From Oscillospiraceae bacterium (lineage in GTDB: Bacteria > Bacillota > Clostridia > Oscillospirales > Oscillospiraceae), in NCBI GenBank assembly GCA_020025395.1, contig JAHHSE010000051.1, forward strand, positions 1 through 9,245: a stretch of 9,245 nt of DNA, read 5' to 3'. A model generated the notes under the pieces. That model saw only the letters and a program-made list of their open reading frames with translations, did not search any database and had not been told where the DNA came from. The translations under genes and the position numbers were made by a program. Positions within the stretch are counted from its first letter, which is position 1. Each line of letters begins with the position of its first letter. Below are positions 1 through 5,006 of this stretch, in pieces.

Positions 1-116
1 TTGGGTGGAATTCTCCTATTGAGTGCACTGTCCAATATGTTTGACAAACCTACAGACGCATATTTTGAGGGCTTGACGCAGACACTGAGGGGGAGAAGTG
101 AGAAGGGGGTTCTGCT

Positions 117-569
117 ATGGGAAAAATCGGTGTCTGGGAAGGGAAAAAGGGGGAGCTCTCCTCCCCCCTCGCCCCCCTTCTTCCAACGGGTACGGTGATC
201 GGGTCTCACCCCGCCCACTTTACCAACCGATTTTATGACCTGCTGTTGGTGGCACCCACCGCCGCGGGCTGGGCCGGAGCCGGGATTCTCCGGTGCCGCA
301 CCCTCCTGCTTCCCGGTTCCGCCGGGTCACTGGCCCGTCTTCTCCCCGCCCACAGCGCTGTGAGCTATGGCAGCTCCCCCAAGAATACCCTCACCATTTC
401 CAGCCTGGAGGGGACGCAGATCTGTGTGGCTCTTCAGCGGGAGATCCTCACCCTGCCCGGCGCCACGCTGGAGCGCCAGGAGTTCGTTCTCCCCTTTCCC
501 CCGGGGGAGGACCCCACCCGGTTTTTGGCCCTCACCGGAGCAAGGCTCCTTCTCACAGGGAGACCCTGA
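117..569 (+). CDS. Uncharacterised protein, 150 aa
   Basis: I do not recognise a named family. The gene looks real: an AAGGGGG Shine-Dalgarno (103-109) stands 7 nt before the ATG, the frame is open for 150 codons, and a strong terminator begins at its stop codon. The protein has no signal peptide and no membrane segment, so it is probably cytoplasmic. It starts with a short hydrophilic stretch (MGKIGVWEGKKGEL). A Gly/Ala/Leu-rich region with alternating hydrophobic strands follows (about residues 40-75). The most protein-like block is 78-125, with SAVSYGSSPKNTLT, ISSLEG and VALQREI, ending in an FPPGEDP turn. It is monocistronic as seen here and faces the two-component operon tail to tail. 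A divergent gene may begin just left of the window. The distinctive block suggests a lineage-restricted family, but the function is unknown. Overlapping frames are GC-rich shadows. Confidence 0.68.
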   Translation: MGKIGVWEGKKGELSSPLAPLLPTGTVIGSHPAHFTNRFYDLLLVAPTAAGWAGAGILRCRTLLLPGSAGSLARLLPAHSAVSYGSSPKNTLTISSLEGTQICVALQREILTLPGATLERQEFVLPFPPGEDPTRFLALTGARLLLTGRP

Positions 570-612
570 AAATGCCGATACTTTTCCGAACTCGGAAAGG
601 TATCGGCATTTT
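569..612. terminator. Bidirectional intrinsic terminator between convergent genes
   Basis: Two 21-nt arms (569-589 and 592-612) pair along their full length with one G-T wobble, leaving only an AC between them. The outer ends are A4 on the left and T4 on the right, so each strand ends its hairpin with a short T-run. The left arm starts on the last base of the TGA of the 117-569 gene. On the other strand the hairpin begins 42 nt after the histidine-kinase stop codon. It should end transcription from both sides. The stem is longer than the usual 7-12 bp of intrinsic terminators. Confidence 0.85.
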
Positions 613-654
613 CAGGCGGTCGGAAAAGCAGGGGACTTTTTCGAAGCCTGATTT

Positions 655-2061
655 TTATCGCTGACAGGATTGGGATTCCACGGGGAGAAGCATGGTAAAG
701 CGGCTGCCGATCCCCACCCGGCTGACCACCTGGAAAAATCCCCCATGGCGCTCTACGATCCATTTGGCAATGGAGAGCCCCAGGCCGGAGCCTCCTGTCT
801 GCCTGGCCCTGGATTCGTCCGTGCGGTAAAATCGGTCAAAGATATGGGGAAGATCCTCTGAGGAGATCCCCTGGCCCTCATCCTCCACGGAGAAGGCGGC
901 CCGCCCCTCCTGCAGACGGACCTCCACCAGGATGCGCCCCCCCTCCGGAGAATATTTGATGGCGTTATCAATGAGAATCCGACCGGCCTGCTTGATCAGG
1001 GCCAGATCGGCGGAAATGGGCATCGAATCCCTCCAGCGGCCCTCAAAAGTATGGGTGCTGTCAATCATCTGAGCCTCCTTGATGAGCTGGCCGGCCACGA
1101 TGGTGAGGTCAAAGGGCTGAGGCTGGAGAGAGGTGGAGTTGTTGTCTCCGCGGGCCAGAAACAGAAGCTGTTCCACCAGATTTTGCATGGTCACGGCCTC
1201 GGCCCTGATGGAGTCAATGGCCTCCCGGAGGATATTGGGATCCTTTTTGCCCCATCGGTCCAGCATATCCGCATAGCCTCGGACCACCGCAATGGGGGTG
1301 CGAAGCTCATGGCTGGCATCGGAGACAAAGCGGGCCTGAGACTGATAGGCCCGGTCGATTCGTTCCAGCATGGAGTTGATGGCATCGGTGAGGGCGATCA
1401 TCTCCTGCCGGGCGCTGGGGGTGGTGATACGCAGGTCCAGATGGCTGGAGTTAATCTCATCCAGCTTGTCCGCAAGCTCCCGCAGCTCCTGATGGGAGAG
1501 AGAGGAGAGATTTCCCAGCCGGGAGGCCGCCGCCGCCAGCTCCTGAATGGGCCGAAGGGTGTGGGAGAGGGTGCGGGTATTGCGGAACAGATGGAGAATC
1601 AGAATGAAAGCCTCCCAGATCAAAAGACAGACAGCGGCCATTTGCAGATTGCGGAGCAGGCGGGTGAGATCCAGCAAAATGGCATAGGGCCTCCCTTGGG
1701 AGGTGATTCGTTCCAGGCGGAGAATGGGGGGATCAAAGCTCCACCAGGTCTCTTTGTCGGGGGAGGAGGCCCGGCCGGACGAAAAGGAGAAGGCCCCCTC
1801 AGGGGGATGGTCCAGGGGCTTGACTTGAAATTGGCCCGCCTTCATCCAGAGGGCGGCTCTATGTCCCGGCACCCCGTGGGTCTCCACCAGGGCCGAGATA
1901 TCCTCGCCCAGATGGCTGGCCCAGAGAAAGGTCAGCCCTCCCGCCAAAAGAATGAGAAGGAGATCCAGTGAGATGAAAATGCCCAGGAGGCGAATAGAGA
2001 ATTTTCCCGTCAGGCGGAAGATCAGGGAGGATTTTACCCGTTCCATCTGGTCTTTTGGCAT
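655..2061 (-). CDS. Sensor histidine kinase (HAMP-HisKA-HATPase_c), two-component system
   Basis: Inner-membrane sensor kinase that should autophosphorylate on a histidine and pass the phosphate to the adjacent response regulator. Visible order in 468 aa: a basic N-terminus; membrane segment 1 at about 23-49; a short extracytoplasmic sensor loop of about 85 residues (50-136) with no recognisable PAS or Cache fold; membrane segment 2 at about 137-159; a HAMP-like linker; and HisKA with SDASHELRTP, phospho-acceptor His251. The ATPase domain follows, with N-box RILIDNAIKYSP (Asn366), G1 DEGQGIS (394-400), F-box FDRFYR (408-413) and G2 GGSGLGL (423-429). All catalytic boxes are intact. The linker between membrane segment 2 and HisKA (about 160-240) is longer than a minimal HAMP. 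The start is supported by AGGAGG on the minus strand (about 2069-2074), 7 nt upstream; the in-frame ATG five codons later has no such site. It is the last gene of the operon, 43 nt after the regulator. The signal sensed is unknown. Confidence 0.95.
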   Translation of the reverse strand: MPKDQMERVKSSLIFRLTGKFSIRLLGIFISLDLLLILLAGGLTFLWASHLGEDISALVETHGVPGHRAALWMKAGQFQVKPLDHPPEGAFSFSSGRASSPDKETWWSFDPPILRLERITSQGRPYAILLDLTRLLRNLQMAAVCLLIWEAFILILHLFRNTRTLSHTLRPIQELAAAASRLGNLSSLSHQELRELADKLDEINSSHLDLRITTPSARQEMIALTDAINSMLERIDRAYQSQARFVSDASHELRTPIAVVRGYADMLDRWGKKDPNILREAIDSIRAEAVTMQNLVEQLLFLARGDNNSTSLQPQPFDLTIVAGQLIKEAQMIDSTHTFEGRWRDSMPISADLALIKQAGRILIDNAIKYSPEGGRILVEVRLQEGRAAFSVEDEGQGISSEDLPHIFDRFYRTDESRARQTGGSGLGLSIAKWIVERHGGFFQVVSRVGIGSRFTMLLPVESQSCQR

Positions 2062-2104
2062 GGGGTCCCCTCCTTTCCATGATTTCTTAACAACGAGCGG
2101 CGGA

Positions 2105-2785
2105 TCAGTCCTCCTTAATCACATACCCTACCCCTCGAACCGTGTGGATGAGCTTTATGTGGAAGGGGTCGTCCAGCTTGGAGCGGAGAAAGGAGATGTA
2201 TACATCCACCGCATTGGTTTCGCCCACAAAATCATAGCCCCAAACATGATCCAGCAGACTCTCCCGGCTGATGACCCGCCCTTTGTTGGCCAGCAGATAG
2301 CGGAGAAGATCGAACTCCCGCCGGGTCAGCTCCACCTCCGACTCTCCCACCAGGACCTGATGCCGACTCACATTCAGGGTCAGCGGACCCGCCGTCAGGA
2401 TTTCCTCTGTCACAGCGGGGGCATTCTGCTTTCGGAGGGCGGCCCGGATGCGGGCCAGCAGCTCCTCGATGGCAAAGGGCTTTGTGATGTAGTCGTCCGC
2501 GCCCGAATTCAGTCCCGCCACCTTGTCCATGACCGTATCTCTTGCAGTTAACATAATAATCGGAATCTGACTTTCCTTGCGGATGCGCCGTAAGACTTCC
2601 ATTCCGGAGAGACCGGGCAGCATAATATCGAGAAGAATCAGATCAAAGGCTCCGGACAGGGCCTTTTCCAAGCCGGAGCGGCCGTCAAACGCCTTTGTCA
2701 CCGCATAGCCCTCATAGTGAAGCTCCAGCTCTACCATCCGGGCCAGTTTTTCCTCGTCCTCGACCAGCAAAATCTGTTCTGCCAT
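2105..2785 (-). CDS. OmpR/PhoB-family response regulator
   Basis: DNA-binding partner of the downstream kinase; 226 aa, normal length for the family. The receiver domain (about 3-118) has the acidic pair Asp10/Glu11 (VEDEE), the phospho-acceptor Asp53 (LILLDIMLPG), Thr80 (IIMLTA) and Lys102 (ITKPF). The C-terminal winged-helix domain (about 130-224) has the family signature LTRREFDLLRYLLANKGRV, then a recognition-helix region (NAVDVYISFLRSKLD) and the terminal IHTVRGVGYVI hairpin. The start codon lies 2 nt after the TAG of the upstream UBA-like gene. Its Shine-Dalgarno, AGGAGG (2793-2798), lies inside the end of that gene, so translation of the two is probably coupled. It resembles the ArlR/PhoP branch, but sequence alone does not say which regulon it controls. 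A candidate target is the 11-bp-spaced repeat in the divergent promoter region (3315-3331). Confidence 0.96.
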   Translation of the reverse strand: MAEQILLVEDEEKLARMVELELHYEGYAVTKAFDGRSGLEKALSGAFDLILLDIMLPGLSGMEVLRRIRKESQIPIIMLTARDTVMDKVAGLNSGADDYITKPFAIEELLARIRAALRKQNAPAVTEEILTAGPLTLNVSRHQVLVGESEVELTRREFDLLRYLLANKGRVISRESLLDHVWGYDFVGETNAVDVYISFLRSKLDDPFHIKLIHTVRGVGYVIKED

Positions 2786-2787
2786 CC

Positions 2788-3252
2788 CTATCCCTCCTTC
2801 ACCAGCTCATATCGGCAGTGCATCATGAGACCGATGATCAACAAAGGTACGGTGATCCAAACCACAAAAATCAAAATCAGCAGGACCCAAAGGGGAATGA
2901 CGCAGAGGAGCCTGTCCCCGCGGAGCACATGGAGCTGATAGCGATTAAGATCACGGAGGATGTCCCAAAGCTTGGACAGGATGGATTTGGCATCCTTCCA
3001 GAAGTTTTCCCAGGCGGAGCCGGTGATGATGGGTACGGGCGGACGGGAGAACGGTTCCCTCCGGGCGGAGAAAGGGTCAGAAGCGGATGAATGGCCGCTG
3101 TCCGGGCTGTTGGCCCGTCCCTGACGCTCCAGCTCGATGAGGGCATCCAGCACACTGCCGTTGCACCGTTCCAGAAGGGCGCGGGCCTCCTCATAGCCCA
3201 GGTCACAGCGCGCCCGCAGTTTTTCCACTTGTTCCAAGGTGATCTCTGCCAT
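2788..3252 (-). CDS. UBA/TS-N-like, DUF4342-type membrane protein
   Basis: Small protein of 154 aa. The N-terminal 45 residues (AEITLEQVEKLRARCDLGYEEARALLERCNGS) match the UBA/TS-N three-helix fold found at the N-terminus of EF-Ts and in DUF4342 proteins. A Ser/Pro/Arg-rich linker follows (about 45-78), then an amphipathic segment (WENFWKDAKSILSKLWDILRD). The C-terminus has the RYQLHVLRGDRLLCVIP strand typical of DUF4342 and a long hydrophobic span (about 119-145), so it is probably membrane-anchored. Start choice: AAGGAGG (3260-3266) is only 1 nt from the ATG at 3258 but 7 nt from the ATG at 3252, so I take the latter; the longer form adds Met-Asp. It is the first gene of the operon with the response regulator and kinase. 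Its biochemical role is not established. An accessory or signal-modulating role in the two-component system is my inference from gene order. Confidence 0.85.
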   Translation of the reverse strand: MAEITLEQVEKLRARCDLGYEEARALLERCNGSVLDALIELERQGRANSPDSGHSSASDPFSARREPFSRPPVPIITGSAWENFWKDAKSILSKLWDILRDLNRYQLHVLRGDRLLCVIPLWVLLILIFVVWITVPLLIIGLMMHCRYELVKEG

Positions 3253-3269
3253 GTCCATACCTCCTTTTT

Positions 3270-3305
3270 ATTGTAAATTGTACCCGTTCCGTCTGGAAAT
3301 GTTCT
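3270..3305 (-). promoter_or_regulatory. Candidate promoter of the UBA-RR-HK operon
   Basis: On the minus strand a TACAAT -10 (3277-3282, 5/6 to consensus) is preceded, with 17-bp spacing, by a poor -35 AGAACA (3300-3305, 3/6). A second TACAAT lies 7 bp downstream (3270-3275) but has an even poorer -35. The predicted start of transcription is near 3270, just upstream of the Shine-Dalgarno at 3260-3266. The weak -35 would suit an activator-dependent promoter; see the direct repeat immediately upstream (3315-3331). Confidence 0.45.
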
Positions 3306-3314
3306 TGAGGAAAG

Positions 3315-3331
3315 ATTAAAATTTCATTAAA
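3315..3331. promoter_or_regulatory. 11-bp-period direct repeat, candidate response-regulator site
   Basis: ATTAAA occurs at 3315-3320 and again at 3326-3331, which reads TTTAAT-N5-TTTAAT on the minus strand. An 11-bp period is the usual layout for tandem binding of OmpR/PhoB-family regulators. Relative to the predicted minus-strand start the repeats fall at about -45 to -61, directly upstream of the weak -35. They lie about 75-90 bp upstream of the divergent gene's predicted start. The region is AT-rich, so chance is possible. Assignment to the adjacent regulator is inference. Confidence 0.35.
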
Positions 3332-3370
3332 GGGTTCTGCTTTCCGAGAGAACGGAACATCGGGGGAAGG

Positions 3371-3399
3371 GTGACAAAAGCGCTTGGGTATGATAAGAT
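3371..3399 (+). promoter_or_regulatory. Sigma-A-type promoter of the NodB-like gene
   Basis: The -35 GTGACA (3371-3376, 5/6 to TTGACA) is separated by 17 bp from the -10 TAAGAT (3394-3399, 4/6). The -10 is preceded by TGA, giving the TGn extended -10 motif. The predicted start is near 3406, leaving only a short leader before the AAGGAGGT Shine-Dalgarno (3407-3414). An alternative -10, TATGAT, overlaps at 3389-3394 but has no -35 at the right distance. Confidence 0.6.
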
Positions 3400-3420
3400 A
3401 ACATAAAAGGAGGTGGAGGG

Positions 3421-4581
3421 ATGAAGAGAAAGATCGCAGCGCTGATGATTGCTCTGTTCCTTCTCTGCGCGCTGCTCCCCGCCGCTCTGGGGAGCGATTC
3501 CGTTTATTTTCTGGCAGTCAATGACAAAATTGTGGACTACACACCCTCCACCGTCCCCATTGTCTCCTCCGGGACCGTCTATGTGCCCTATACCACCTTT
3601 TTGTCTGAGGGGAATGGGGGGGTGAATCTGGGGGTGTTCTATGGACAGGACAAGCAGCTCAACACCCTTTCCCTCTATGGGAAGCAGAAGCCCATCATCA
3701 CCTTTGACATCGCCAAAGGGACCACATATGACACCATGGAGCGGCTCTATCCCTATCGGGCCCTGGTCAGAAACCATACCATCTATCTTCCGGCCTGGGC
3801 GGTATGCAACTACTTCGATCTGGAATACTCCCTCCTGAACACCGGCTTCGGCCCCCTGATTCGGATTAAAAATGAGGGGGGGTACTATCTGGATGATCGA
3901 TTTTTCGTCTCCTCGGCATCTGATAAGCTCCGGGAACAGAAGAAAAAGTTTGAACAGGGTCAGGTGGAGGAGCTTCCCTCCCTGCCGCCCAGCCCAACTC
4001 CCTCCGCCCAGCCGGAGCCGGAGCCGGAAGTCCCGGAAAATAAGAGGGTTCGGGTCTCTTTGGGCATCCGATGCGACAGCGGAGAGGGGCCGCTGGCGGT
4101 GCTGAATCAGCTGGAGTGGAAGGGGGAAAAGGCCATCTTCTTTTTTCGGCCCGGTCATATGGCTCAGTGGGACGATGAGATCCGGCGTCTGCTGGCCCAG
4201 GGGCATCGAATCGGATTCCTGGTAGACGGGGAGACAGTCTCCGCCTGTCAGAATCAGGCGGAGGAGGGAAATCGTCTTCTAAGCCACATCGCCAGGACCA
4301 GGACCGACTATCTTCTGGTGGAGGGAGGCCCCGCCCTTCGGAGAAGGCTGAAGGAGGCGGGTTGGGCCTGCTGGACCGGACACCTCACCGGCCGCTCCTA
4401 TTCCGGCTCCGGGTCCTCCGAACTGGTGTCGGCCCTGATGGAGGAGCTTCAGAAGCGGAATGCCGCCACCAGGCTCCTGTTGGAGGATTCCGCCCGGTCC
4501 GCCCAGGCCCTGGGGAGACTGATCCCTCAGCTCAATGAGAGGGGATGGCCCGTTTTTCTGCCCCCGGAGAGCAGTCTGTGA
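3421..4581 (+). CDS. Secreted stalk-domain protein with degenerate NodB (polysaccharide deacetylase-like) fold
   Basis: Exported protein of 386 aa. A Sec signal peptide (MKRKIAALMIALFLLCALLPAALG) is followed by a copper-amine-oxidase-N-like stalk domain (about 28-150), a charged segment (about 165-185), a Pro/Glu-rich spacer (PSLPPSPTPSAQPEPEPEVPE) and a C-terminal NodB-like fold (about 208-386). The fold is recognisable from its order: VRVSLGIRCDSG in place of the TFDDG strand; KAIFFF for KATFF; EIRRLLAQGHRIGFL for the xLxxxGHEIGNH helix-strand; LKEAGWACW; and TRLLLEDS followed by ALGRLIPQLNERGWPVFLP. The usual metal ligands are missing: no DD pair, no HxxxH after GHxIG, and Glu355 where an H of LLHD is expected. 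It is therefore probably not an active deacetylase and may bind glycan instead. AAGGAGGT (3407-3414) supports the start. It is divergent from the two-component operon and may be controlled by it. The copper-amine-oxidase name refers only to the stalk; no oxidase domain is present. Confidence 0.85.
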   Translation: MKRKIAALMIALFLLCALLPAALGSDSVYFLAVNDKIVDYTPSTVPIVSSGTVYVPYTTFLSEGNGGVNLGVFYGQDKQLNTLSLYGKQKPIITFDIAKGTTYDTMERLYPYRALVRNHTIYLPAWAVCNYFDLEYSLLNTGFGPLIRIKNEGGYYLDDRFFVSSASDKLREQKKKFEQGQVEELPSLPPSPTPSAQPEPEPEVPENKRVRVSLGIRCDSGEGPLAVLNQLEWKGEKAIFFFRPGHMAQWDDEIRRLLAQGHRIGFLVDGETVSACQNQAEEGNRLLSHIARTRTDYLLVEGGPALRRRLKEAGWACWTGHLTGRSYSGSGSSELVSALMEELQKRNAATRLLLEDSARSAQALGRLIPQLNERGWPVFLPPESSL

Positions 4582-4679
4582 GCCTTATATCTTCCCAGGC
4601 ATCACGCTTTCACGGAAGATGGATGCAGCCCCACCCAAAGAAAAAAGTCCGTACTCAAACCGAATACACTCTTGCGGAG

Positions 4680-4707
4680 GAGCGGTGCAGCGTTTGCTGT
4701 GCCGCTC
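4680..4707 (+). terminator. GC-rich hairpin, possible terminator of the NodB-like gene
   Basis: The 12-nt arms GAGCGGTGCAGC (4680-4691) and GCTGTGCCGCTC (4696-4707) pair fully with two G-T wobbles around a GTTT loop. The following bases (TTGCCGTTTCTGCCGTTTC) are pyrimidine-rich but hold no clean T-run, so termination may be weak or need another factor. It lies about 100 bp after the stop of the 3421-4581 gene and is the best terminator candidate there. It could instead be a processing or mRNA-stabilising structure. Confidence 0.4.
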
Positions 4708-4726
4708 TTGCCGTTTCTGCCGTTTC
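4700..4726. repeat. Three tandem 9-bp units, TGCCGYTYY
   Basis: TGCCGCTCT (4700-4708) is followed by two identical TGCCGTTTC units (4709-4717 and 4718-4726). The first unit forms part of the 3' arm of the preceding hairpin, so the array may have grown from that arm by slippage. Confidence 0.6.
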
Positions 4727-4913
4727 GGGAGAAAAGAAAATGATATTTTCCATTCATTTTCTATGGGCCAATCCAGAAAGTCTCCCTAAATTTACTTTCT
4801 TTTCTACAAAATCAGAGGGGAGAATTTTTGAGAAACCCCAGTGTTTTCAATGCTTTTTGTTGATACCGGAGAAAAAAACAGGGATCCCGCCAGCGAAATG
4901 GTAAAATTTTTTC

Positions 4914-4942
4914 TTGCATTTTTCCGCCAAAGAAGTTACAAT
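4914..4942 (+). promoter_or_regulatory. Candidate promoter of the SleB-type hydrolase gene
   Basis: A -10 TACAAT (4937-4942, 5/6) lies 17 bp after TTGCAT (4914-4919), which matches only the TTG of a sigma-A -35. The overlapping AATACAGT (4940-4947) fits the sporulation sigma-E -10 consensus CATACANT at 7 of 8 positions, but no well-spaced sigma-E -35 is evident. I therefore cannot say which sigma factor reads it. The predicted start leaves a leader of about 50 nt containing an inverted repeat. Confidence 0.4.
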
Positions 4943-4950
4943 ACAGTAAC

Positions 4951-4977
4951 AAAGATTAAAAAACGGTATCAATCTTT
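4951..4977 (+). repeat. Inverted repeat in the leader of the hydrolase gene
   Basis: AAAGATT (4951-4957) and AATCTTT (4971-4977) are perfect inverted arms around a 13-nt spacer; with one bulge the pairing extends to ACAAAGATT/AATCTTTTGT. It sits just after the predicted transcription start and 10 nt before the Shine-Dalgarno. It could be an operator in DNA or a weak AU-rich hairpin in RNA. Confidence 0.4.
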
Positions 4978-4997
4978 TGTGAAATTTAGGAGAATTC

Positions 4998-5006
4998 ATG
5001 TTATGA
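4998..5006 (+). other. Two-codon upstream frame AUG-UUA-UGA overlapping the hydrolase start
   Basis: ATGTTATGA encodes Met-Leu-stop. It shares ATGA with the true start codon at 5003. The Shine-Dalgarno AGGAG (4988-4992) is 5 nt from this ATG and 10 nt from the real one, so ribosomes could start at either and reinitiate. Whether it is used cannot be seen from sequence. Confidence 0.35.

Larger units (their letters stand above)
4582..5002. other. 421-bp intergenic region with hairpins and a promoter
   Basis: No convincing gene here. Two overlapping plus-strand frames (reaching 4789 and 4904) start inside the previous gene, have no Shine-Dalgarno and turn into Lys/Phe/Ser-rich AT-driven sequence, so I reject them. 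What can be seen: a 7-bp inverted repeat ATCTTCC/GGAAGAT (4589-4595, 4614-4620); a strong GC hairpin (4680-4707) running into three 9-bp tandem units (4700-4726); an AT-rich inverted repeat (4736-4761); a promoter (4914-4942); and an inverted repeat in the leader of the next gene (4951-4977). Base composition shifts from GC-rich to clearly AT-rich after about 4730. No known riboswitch class is recognisable to me. Confidence 0.6.

Noticed and set aside
1..198. 65-codon frame open from the window start
   Set aside because: No start signal visible, Pro/Ser-rich tail, and it overlaps the better-supported gene at 117. It could be the end of an upstream gene, but nothing supports this.
1051..1971. 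306-codon open frame on the plus strand, opposite the histidine kinase
   Set aside because: Gly-rich low-information translation, no ribosome binding site, and complete overlap with a kinase whose catalytic boxes are all intact. A GC-rich antisense shadow.
4006..4040. Short-period repeat in the CCGGAG-rich stretch
   Set aside because: It encodes the Pro-Glu spacer of the secreted protein; ordinary low-complexity linker coding sequence.
3421..4041. Annotation as a copper amine oxidase
   Set aside because: Only the small N-terminal stalk-type domain shared by many Firmicute surface proteins is present; no catalytic oxidase domain or copper-binding histidines.
3316..4206. 296-codon minus-strand frame opposite the NodB-like gene
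   Set aside because: No Shine-Dalgarno and no recognisable fold. The plus strand has promoter, ribosome binding site, signal peptide and domains.
4736..4761. Inverted repeat GAAAATGA/TCATTTTC with a nested GAAAAT/ATTTTC
   Set aside because: AT-rich low-complexity stretch in noncoding DNA, not near a promoter or start codon; a chance palindrome is likely.
4535..4904. Two overlapping plus-strand frames (84 and 119 codons) in the intergenic region
   Set aside because: They start inside the preceding gene, lack ribosome binding sites and have compositionally mixed translations following the local base content.
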